The position numbers and the translations under genes are program-made. Below are positions 58,581-64,000 of a DNA stretch of 64,000 nucleotides, piece by piece. Under the pieces are notes generated by a model. It did no database searches. It was given only the letters and a program-made list of their open reading frames with translations, and was not told the origin of the DNA. Each line of letters opens with the position of its first letter. Position 1 is the stretch's first letter. This DNA is from Streptomyces sp. NRRL F-6492. Its GTDB lineage: Bacteria > Actinomycetota > Actinomycetes > Streptomycetales > Streptomycetaceae. The stretch spans positions 40,510 through 104,509 of the forward strand of contig NZ_LGEG01000035.1 in the NCBI RefSeq assembly GCF_001280125.1, read 5' to 3'.

Positions 58581-58685
58581 TCCCCGAACGGGGACGAGCG
58601 GGAGAAGGGGCCTCGGGCTGAAACACCCGGTACCAGCCGAAACCCCGGCCAACAGGCCGGAACGACCAGACGAGGAAAGAACACC

Positions 58686-59057
58686 GTGCAACTCGAAGCG
58701 CACGCCCCGTCCGTACCGCCTTCCGAATCGCTCCCCCAGCCCGGCCGCCCCACGGAGGACCCCGCTTTGACCCCCCTCACCGCGCTCACCGCGCTCGACG
58801 ACGCCATCGAGAACCTCGGCGTCCCCGTCCCCTGCCGCTCCTACGACCCCGAGGTCTTCTTCGCCGAGTCCCCGGCGGACGTGGAGTACGCGAAGTCCCT
58901 CTGCCGCACCTGCCCGCTCATGGCCGCCTGTCTCGCCGGCGCCAAGGAGCGGCGCGAGCCGTGGGGCGTCTGGGGCGGTGAGCTCTTCGTCCAGGGCGTG
59001 GTCGTCGCCCGCAAGCGGCCGCGTGGCCGTCCGCGCAAGAACCCGGTCTCGGCATGA
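58686..59057 (+). CDS. wblC: Transcription factor WblC (WhiB7), antibiotic-resistance master regulator
   Basis: 123 residues. The four iron-sulfur-cluster Cys are C50, C73, C76 and C82 (the CRTCPLMAAC motif), the WhiB G(V/I)WGG turn is GVWGG (94-98), and the AT-hook RGRPRK (113-118) distinguishes WhiB7-type proteins. With SigA/HrdB it activates genes for intrinsic resistance to ribosome-targeting and other drugs. GTG at 58686 with GAGGAAAG upstream. Its own promoter, uORF and attenuator are described above. Confidence 0.95.
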   Translation: MQLEAHAPSVPPSESLPQPGRPTEDPALTPLTALTALDDAIENLGVPVPCRSYDPEVFFAESPADVEYAKSLCRTCPLMAACLAGAKERREPWGVWGGELFVQGVVVARKRPRGRPRKNPVSA

Positions 59058-59377
59058 ACGCCACCGGAACCATCGACCGCCCCCACACGCACGATCCCCA
59101 GAAGCAGGCCCCGATGACCTCTTCCACCAGCGAGCCCGCGGGCTCCGCGACCCCGGCTTTCTCCCCCGCCGCCGCTCCCGTGGCGCGTCAGAACAGGACC
59201 CGTGAAATGCAACTCATCCCCGAAGCCCTGGCTCGTGCCCATATGCACGATCGACGGCGTGAGGCCGACGCGGAACGCCAGGCCGTGCGCCTGGTCGCCG
59301 CCCGGCGCATGCAGCGCCGCGCCGAGCGCGTCTCGCTGCGCGCCCGCCGCGCGCTCGCCATGGCCGTCATGCACTGA
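59054..59377 (+). CDS. Small basic protein co-translated with wblC
   Basis: 107 residues. A Pro/Ala/Ser-rich N-terminal half is followed by a highly basic helical C-terminus (RRREADAERQAVRLVAARRMQRRAERVSLRARR). ATG overlaps the wblC stop (ATGA), so it is co-translated. No domain is known. The Arg-rich helix suggests RNA, DNA or ribosome contact, but this is inference only. Confidence 0.7.
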   Translation: MNATGTIDRPHTHDPQKQAPMTSSTSEPAGSATPAFSPAAAPVARQNRTREMQLIPEALARAHMHDRRREADAERQAVRLVAARRMQRRAERVSLRARRALAMAVMH

Positions 59378-59402
59378 GAACCCGCGCCCTCCGGGGCGCC
59401 GT

Positions 59403-59436
59403 CGCGGGGGCCGGTCCTTCAGGACCGGCCCCCGCG
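59403..59436 (+). terminator. wblC operon terminator
   Basis: 16-bp perfect stem with a 2-nt loop, 25 bp after the small basic protein stop. Confidence 0.85.
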
Positions 59437-59484
59437 GTGCGTGGTGCGGCACCGCGGGTGCCCCGCCGGGCTATCGTCACAAGG

Positions 59485-59667
59485 GTGAACGACGCCGGCG
59501 CCCCCGAGGAGCCCCTCACCTGCGCGCGCTGCGGCAGAACCGCCGACACCCTGCCGCTGACCTGGACCTGCTCGATGGAGGACGGCCGCCGGGTGTACTT
59601 CTGCGAGGACTGCTCTCGGGCCAACCTCCGCGCCATTGAAGGCAGACTCGACTCCTCCTGGTGGTGA
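59485..59667 (+). CDS. Small zinc-finger protein, 60 aa
   Basis: 60 residues with two CxxC pairs (CARCGRT and CEDCSRA) separated by about 24 residues, a zinc-ribbon arrangement. The GTG at 59485 follows TATCGT (59472-59477) by 7 nt, so the transcript should be leaderless. It ends just before the convergent UbiB-like gene. Function unknown. Confidence 0.8.
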   Translation: MNDAGAPEEPLTCARCGRTADTLPLTWTCSMEDGRRVYFCEDCSRANLRAIEGRLDSSWW

Positions 59668-59698
59668 CGCCCCCGACCCCCGACCCACCGGACGGGCC

Positions 59699-61102
59699 CT
59701 AGCCCGCCTCTCCCTCCGGCTCCGGCTCTCCCTCAGGCTCCGGCTCAGGCTCCGGCTCCGGCTCCGGCTCCGCGAAGCCCGGGAGCCATTCGCTCAGTTC
59801 GTCGTGCAGGCGGACCGTCGCGTTCAGCTGGCACAGCACTCCGATGGTGCTCAGCGTCACCCGGTGGATCAGCAGGTACGAGGGCGGCAGGTTCAGCTGC
59901 TTGCCCAACTGGTGCGCGGGGGAGCGGGGGTCGGCGATCCGGGCCGCCTGGGTGCGCATCCAGGAACGGGTGAAGACGAAGGACTCCGCCTCGGCCGGTT
60001 CGATGATCGGCAGCAGGTACTCCAGGACCGCGTCCGGATCGAGCGAGACGGTCTCCTTGACGAAGCCCTCCTCGCGCAGCAGGTCGTGGACCGCCTCGGC
60101 GTCACCGGCGAGCGTCATCCGCAGACAGGTGCCGATCATCTCGGGCAGCCCGCCCGGCAGCCGGTCCACGGTGCCGAAGTCGAGGACGCCGAGCCGCCAG
60201 TCCTCCGGGCCCCCGTCCTCCCCGGCCCCGGGCAGCAGCCGGAAGTTCCCCGGGTGCGGATCGGCGTGCAGCAGGCCGGTGCGCGCCGGGCCCGAGAAGA
60301 GGAAGCGGGCGAGGAGCTGACCCGCCCGGTCCCGCTGCTCGCGTGTGCCGTCCGCGATCACCTCCGAGAGCGGAAGGCCCTCCATCCACTCGGTCACCAG
60401 GACCTGTTCCGACTGGTGCACCACGGCCGGGACCACCACGTGCGGGTCGTCCGCGAACTCCTCCGCGTGCTTCCGCTGGGCCGCCGCCTCCAGGGCGTAG
60501 TCCAGCTCCTCGGAGACCCGGTCCCGCATCTCGGCGATCAGCGGCTTGATGTCCATGCCCGGGACCAGCGGGCCGAGCAGCCGGGCGAAGCGGCTCAGCT
60601 GGGTCAGGTCCGAGAGCAGTGCCTCCCCGGCGCCCGGGTACTGCACCTTGATCGCGACCTCGCGCCCGTCGTGCCACACGGCCCGGTGCACCTGCCCGAT
60701 CGAGGCCGCGGCCGCGGGCTTGTCCTCGAACTCCAGGAACAGCTCCCGCCAGTCGGCGCCCAGCCGCTCCTCCAGGACCGCGTGCACCGTCCGCGTCGGC
60801 ATCGGCGGCGCCGCGTCCTGGAGCTTCGTCAGCGCCGCCCGGTAGGGCCCTGCGACCTCCTCCGGCAGGGCCGACTCGAAGACGGAGAGGGCCTGCCCGA
60901 ACTTCATGGCCCCTCCCTTCAACTCGCCGAGGACCTTGAAGAGCTGGTCGGCCGTGCGCTGCTGGAGCTCGCGGGCGACGATCTCCGCGGACCTGCCGCC
61001 GATCCGCTTGCCCAGGCCCCAGGTGGCCCGGCCCGCGAAGCCCAGGGGCAACGCGGCCAACTTGGCGGTCCGGGTGACCGCCTTCCGGGGAAGATCAGAC
61101 AT
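59699..61102 (-). CDS. ABC1/ADCK (UbiB)-family atypical kinase
   Basis: 467 residues. Atypical kinase of the ABC1/UbiB family: KxGQ-type motif GGAMKFGQALSVFE, AAASIGQVHRA, DLDY-like EELDYALEAAAQ and the HADPHPGNF loop. Such proteins act in isoprenoid/quinone or lipid metabolism in an unclear way. The C-terminus is an EP repeat (EPEPEPEPEP). The ATG at 61102 (MSDLPRKAV) with GGAGGGG upstream replaces the over-long ORF start at 61570. The stop codon TAG begins a copy of the GGGCCCGTCCGG repeat. Confidence 0.88.
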   Translation of the reverse strand: MSDLPRKAVTRTAKLAALPLGFAGRATWGLGKRIGGRSAEIVARELQQRTADQLFKVLGELKGGAMKFGQALSVFESALPEEVAGPYRAALTKLQDAAPPMPTRTVHAVLEERLGADWRELFLEFEDKPAAAASIGQVHRAVWHDGREVAIKVQYPGAGEALLSDLTQLSRFARLLGPLVPGMDIKPLIAEMRDRVSEELDYALEAAAQRKHAEEFADDPHVVVPAVVHQSEQVLVTEWMEGLPLSEVIADGTREQRDRAGQLLARFLFSGPARTGLLHADPHPGNFRLLPGAGEDGGPEDWRLGVLDFGTVDRLPGGLPEMIGTCLRMTLAGDAEAVHDLLREEGFVKETVSLDPDAVLEYLLPIIEPAEAESFVFTRSWMRTQAARIADPRSPAHQLGKQLNLPPSYLLIHRVTLSTIGVLCQLNATVRLHDELSEWLPGFAEPEPEPEPEPEPEGEPEPEGEAG

Positions 61103-61143
61103 GCGCCCCTCCATAACCCAGACTGTCGTGCCGCGCGGGACCG

Positions 61144-62283
61144 TTACCCCGCCATTGTGTCGTGCGCGTCCAGCGCCGCCGAGGCGCGCTCCCCCTTCCC
61201 TCCGCGCGCCGCCCCGCAGGGGCAGGCCGGATGGGGTCTCAGCCGCTCCGTCCGCCACTCCAGGAACGGCAGCGACGCCTCCCAGCGGGTGCCCGTGCTC
61301 GCCGGCAGGTTCCCGTCCAGGAAGGCGAGGGCGTGCGCGGCGGCCAGTCCCGCCACCGCCGTGGCCAGCCCCAGGTCGCAGGCGGGCAGCGGGTGCGGGG
61401 CGCCGGAGCGCCACTGGGCGAGCAGCCGGGGCCGGACCGGATCCCGGTCCGTCCGCTCCTCCTGGAGGCAGCGGGCGCAGGCCGTGCCGCCCGGCAGCAC
61501 CAGCGGGCCGACCACACCCGTCGCCTCGACGACCCCGGCGTAGAGGTGGGGGACGCCGGTGGAGACCCACCGCTCGGCCGGGAGCGGATCGGGGACGTAC
61601 GCGCCGAGACCGTCCCTCGGCGCCACCACCACGAGTGAAAGCCCGGCCCCTGTGCCACCTTCACCCGGGCCCCCGCGCGCCGCGCCCCGTGACCAGTGGC
61701 CGACCAGGCGCCGGGCGGCCGTCGCCCGGCGTTCGCCGACGGCCTCGGGCGGCAGGCCGCCCGGCGCCGTCTCCCAGGGCTCGACCCGGCCCGAGTCCAG
61801 CACCTCGACCCGGCCCACGCCCGCCGCGGCCAGCAGGGCCGCCACCGTCGCCCCCACCCGCCCCGCGCCCCGGACCTGGACGCGCAGGGCCCGCCGGGCC
61901 GCCAGGGCCCCCGCCGCCCGCTCCGGCTCGGGGTGGACCACGGACAGGGAGGCCAGGTCCGCCCGGAGGGGGTCGAGGACCGCGTCCGCCGCCCCGGCGG
62001 CCGGGCCCGCCCTCCCGGGCCGTCCCGTCGCGGCGTCCGTGAGGAGCCCGGCCGACTCCAGGCGGCCGAGGAGCGCCTCCAGGCGCCCGTCCGGCAGACC
62101 GCGCGTCCGCGCCTCGGCCCGCAGCAGCTCGATCCCGCGCGTCCCGTCGAGCAGTCCGAGCACCGCCTCCGTCTCCGGGCCGACCGGGTCGAGCACCACG
62201 GCGTGGGCCGGAGTGACCCCGAACTGGACGCACCGCAGGCTCCGCCAGGCCCGCCGCAGTGCCGGTTTCACCATCGGATGCAT
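61144..62283 (-). CDS. ThiF/MoeB-like E1 family protein (ubiquitin-activating-like), uncharacterised
   Basis: 379 residues. A Rossmann-like region (VQVRGAGRVGATVAALLAAAGVGRVEVLDSGRVE) resembles ThiF/HesA-type adenylating enzymes. The nucleotide-binding motif is degenerate, and the zinc-type cysteines CARC and CPCG are present. The N-terminal 120 residues have no match that I recognise. It may be a scaffold or a diverged adenylyltransferase. ATG 62283 (MHPMVKPALRR) is used; ATG 62274 is also possible. It lies 41 bp upstream of, and on the same strand as, the UbiB-like gene, so they probably form an operon. Confidence 0.75.
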   Translation of the reverse strand: MHPMVKPALRRAWRSLRCVQFGVTPAHAVVLDPVGPETEAVLGLLDGTRGIELLRAEARTRGLPDGRLEALLGRLESAGLLTDAATGRPGRAGPAAGAADAVLDPLRADLASLSVVHPEPERAAGALAARRALRVQVRGAGRVGATVAALLAAAGVGRVEVLDSGRVEPWETAPGGLPPEAVGERRATAARRLVGHWSRGAARGGPGEGGTGAGLSLVVVAPRDGLGAYVPDPLPAERWVSTGVPHLYAGVVEATGVVGPLVLPGGTACARCLQEERTDRDPVRPRLLAQWRSGAPHPLPACDLGLATAVAGLAAAHALAFLDGNLPASTGTRWEASLPFLEWRTERLRPHPACPCGAARGGKGERASAALDAHDTMAG

Positions 62284-62424
62284 TTCCCCGCCTCCATCCC
62301 CGCCTCCATCCGCGCCCACGGCCCGCCCCCATGATCCGCACGCGCGATCCACATTCATGATCGACAACGGATTTCCGCCGTCACGGGAGTGAGAATGCCC
62401 CGTCTCCCCGACCGGTGCGGAAAG

Positions 62425-62433
62425 TTGTCCACA
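62425..62433 (+). promoter_or_regulatory. Perfect DnaA box
   Basis: TTGTCCACA, an isolated copy in the divergent spacer between the ThiF-like gene and the YgjP-like gene. Confidence 0.5.
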
Positions 62434-62518
62434 GGCCGGGGGGATTAGTCATTCAAATGGGGCGCGGTGCGGCCGGACCGTTCCCGAAACCGCCCCGGCA
62501 GCGGGTAACGTCGGGGCC

Positions 62519-63118
62519 GTGCCCGCCGACCCACGACGCAGCGTGACCAGCAAGCCGCCCCGCGACACGGGGACGGGCGCGGTCGAGGTCCGCAGAAGCG
62601 CGCGGCGCAGCAGGACCGTCTCGGCCTACCGCGAGGGCGACCGGACCGTCGTCCTCATCCCCGCCCGCATGTCGGAGGCGGAGGAGCGGCGCTGGGTCGG
62701 GGTCATGCTGGACAAGCTCGCCGCCAAGGAGAGCCGGAGCGTCCTCGGCGACCGCGAGCTCACCGAGCGGGCGCTCCGCCTGTCCGACCAGTACTTCGGC
62801 GGCCGGGCCCGCCCCGGCTCGGTCCGCTGGGTGACCAACCAGAACACCCGCTGGGGCTCCTGCACCCCCTCCGAGGGCAGCATCCGCCTCTCCCACCGGC
62901 TCCAGGGCATGCCCGAGTACGTCGTCGACTACGTCCTCCTGCACGAGCTGGCCCATCTGCTCGTCCCCGGCCACGGCCCCCGTTTCTGGCGGCTCCTGGA
63001 GGCCTATCCCCGCACCGAGCGGGCCCGGGGCTACCTGGAGGGCGTGGTCGCCGCGGAGCGCCTCCCGAGCCTCCGGGACCACACGGACCACGAAGACCAC
63101 GAAGACCACACGGACTAG
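62519..63118 (+). CDS. YgjP/SprT-like zinc metalloprotease (DUF45, M48-related)
   Basis: 199 residues. Zinc motif HELAHLLVPGHG (H142, E143, H146 and the downstream H in GHG) and the preceding TRWGSCTPSEGSIRLSHRL are typical of the YgjP-like family. The GTG at 62519 follows TAACGT (62506-62511) by 7 nt, so the mRNA may be leaderless. The last ten codons (DHTDHEDHEDHTD) derive from a 9-bp repeat that runs on beyond the stop. Confidence 0.88.
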   Translation: MPADPRRSVTSKPPRDTGTGAVEVRRSARRSRTVSAYREGDRTVVLIPARMSEAEERRWVGVMLDKLAAKESRSVLGDRELTERALRLSDQYFGGRARPGSVRWVTNQNTRWGSCTPSEGSIRLSHRLQGMPEYVVDYVLLHELAHLLVPGHGPRFWRLLEAYPRTERARGYLEGVVAAERLPSLRDHTDHEDHEDHTD

Positions 63119-63316
63119 GCAGACCACGCAGACCACGCGGACCACCCTGACCGTCCCGGTCTCCCGGACGCTCGCGAGGAGTGACGGCGCCGCCACCCGT
63201 CGGGACGCGGATTTCCCGATTCCGTACCGAAAACGACCTGGCCTGTCTCAATGTCGCACGCAGCGGTTAGCCTGGCGCGAGCATTCGCCATTCGGGATGG
63301 GGGACGGTCGTTACGC

Positions 63317-64000
63317 ATGGCCAGGGAATTCCAACGCGGCCACAAGGCCAAGATCAGTGATCTGACCGCGGGGACCGATCTGTACGTGGGCGTGCAGATC
63401 GCGGCGCCCGGACTGACTTTCGACATCAGCTGCTTCGGCCTCGACGCCGACGAGCGGCTCTCGGACGACCGCTACTTCGTCTTCTTCAACCAGCCGAAGT
63501 CGCCCGAGGAGTCCATCCAGCAGCTCGGCGCACAGGCCGGTGACACCGAGTCCTTCCGCGTCACCCTCGACCGCGTCCCGGCGCACATCCACAAGCTGTC
63601 CTTCACCGCCACCATCGACGGCGCCGGCCAGATGTCCCAGGTCGGCCCCGGCCACCTGCGGATCGTCGCGGGCGGCGAGGAGGTCGCCCGGTACGCGTTC
63701 ACCGGCGCGGAGTTCTCCACCGAGCGCGCGGTGATGCTCGGCGACTTCTACCTCAAGGACGTCTGGCGGTTCGCCGCCGTCGGCCAGGGCTTCGACGGAG
63801 GCCTCGAGGCGCTCCTGCGGAACTTCGGCGGCGAGGTCGCCGAGGAGGAGCCCGCGGCCCCGCAGCAGCAGGCGGCCGCGCCCGGCTTCGCCCCGCCGCC
63901 CCGGGCGACGGCGCCCCCGGCCTTCGGCGCCCCCGCTCCGGCACCCGCCCCCGCGCCCGCGTTCGGCGCCCCGGCGGCCCCGCCCGCCCCGGCCCCCGCG
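63317..64000 (+). CDS. TerD-family protein, cut by the window end
   Basis: At least 228 residues. TerD domain (about 1-160: DLTAGTDLYVGVQIAAPGLTFDISCFGLD ... FYLKDVWRFAAVGQGFDGGLEALLRNFGG) with Ca-binding-type acidic residues, followed by a Pro/Ala-rich linker (PGFAPPPRATAPPAFGAP). Streptomyces TerD proteins are linked to calcium and cell-stress/differentiation responses. ATG at 63317; a TAGCCT box about 46 nt upstream (63271-63276) could be the -10. The gene continues past base 64000. Confidence 0.87.
   Translation, partial: MAREFQRGHKAKISDLTAGTDLYVGVQIAAPGLTFDISCFGLDADERLSDDRYFVFFNQPKSPEESIQQLGAQAGDTESFRVTLDRVPAHIHKLSFTATIDGAGQMSQVGPGHLRIVAGGEEVARYAFTGAEFSTERAVMLGDFYLKDVWRFAAVGQGFDGGLEALLRNFGGEVAEEEPAAPQQQAAAPGFAPPPRATAPPAFGAPAPAPAPAPAFGAPAAPPAPAPA

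Noticed and set aside
59699..61570. N-terminal extension of the UbiB-like kinase to 61570
   Set aside because: The extra 156 residues are Gly/Arg-rich and cover the 3' part of the ThiF-like gene; the ATG at 61102 has a strong ribosome binding site.
1..64000. tRNA, rRNA, phage or secondary-metabolite biosynthetic genes
   Set aside because: None recognised by eye; no clover-leaf tRNA, no integrase, no PKS/NRPS modules. A tRNAscan or antiSMASH run would be decisive.

Overview
The window is high-GC actinobacterial DNA and looks like a Streptomyces chromosomal core region. Genes are dense and often overlap by 4 bp (GTGA or ATGA), GTG starts are common, and almost every ORF has a long shadow on the other strand. 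Gene families and order match conserved Streptomyces blocks: ECF sigma/anti-sigma/HtrA/TatB, moeZ, adnAB, uvrD2 and wblC (whiB7). I see no rRNA, tRNA, CRISPR array, insertion sequence or prophage.

Layout. 1-5.3 kb: the end of an O-methyltransferase diverging from a cell-envelope stress block (ECF sigma factor, zinc anti-sigma factor, HtrA-type protease, TatB). 5.4-11.1 kb: Mrp, a DUF1003 protein, a soluble MgtE-N/CBS protein, an LppX/LprG-type lipoprotein and CorA, mostly on the minus strand. 11.6-26.3 kb: mixed housekeeping genes (SUFU-like, PHP phosphoesterase, MarC, NYN/PIN protein, a DEAD-box helicase with a very long basic repeat tail, ferritin-like protein, DUF3107, TetR, DUF3152). 26.3-32.0 kb: a peptide-type ABC transporter operon preceded by a consensus promoter and a leaderless 31-codon ORF ending Leu-Cys-Arg-stop, probably a regulatory leader peptide. 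32.2-37.3 kb: a PelF-like glycosyltransferase, a large membrane protein, a sugar epimerase and a spherulin-4/GH135-like protein, which together look like a Pel or galactosaminogalactan-type exopolysaccharide locus. 37.3-39.1 kb: moeZ and a PRC-barrel protein. 39.2-43.6 kb (minus): a TAP-like lipoprotein hydrolase and a flippase/synthase-like membrane protein. 43.8-59.7 kb: a DNA repair, redox and antibiotic-resistance island (alkyltransferase-like protein, AdnA, lipoprotein, AdnB, M20 peptidase, NudC, mycoredoxin, UvrD2, WblC). 59.7-64.0 kb: an ABC1/UbiB-like kinase, a ThiF-like protein, a YgjP-like metalloprotease and a TerD protein cut by the window end.

Regulation visible in the sequence includes two GGAAT-N18-GTT promoters of SigR type (moeZ and mycoredoxin), a WhiB7-type autoregulated promoter with a uORF and a terminator ahead of wblC, several genes whose -10 box lies 6-7 nt before the start codon (leaderless), two perfect DnaA boxes, and many strong intrinsic terminators. 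The best candidates for new biology are the leader peptide with its ABC operon, the exopolysaccharide locus, the lipoprotein gene lying between adnA and adnB, and the repeat tail on the CTG-started DEAD-box helicase.
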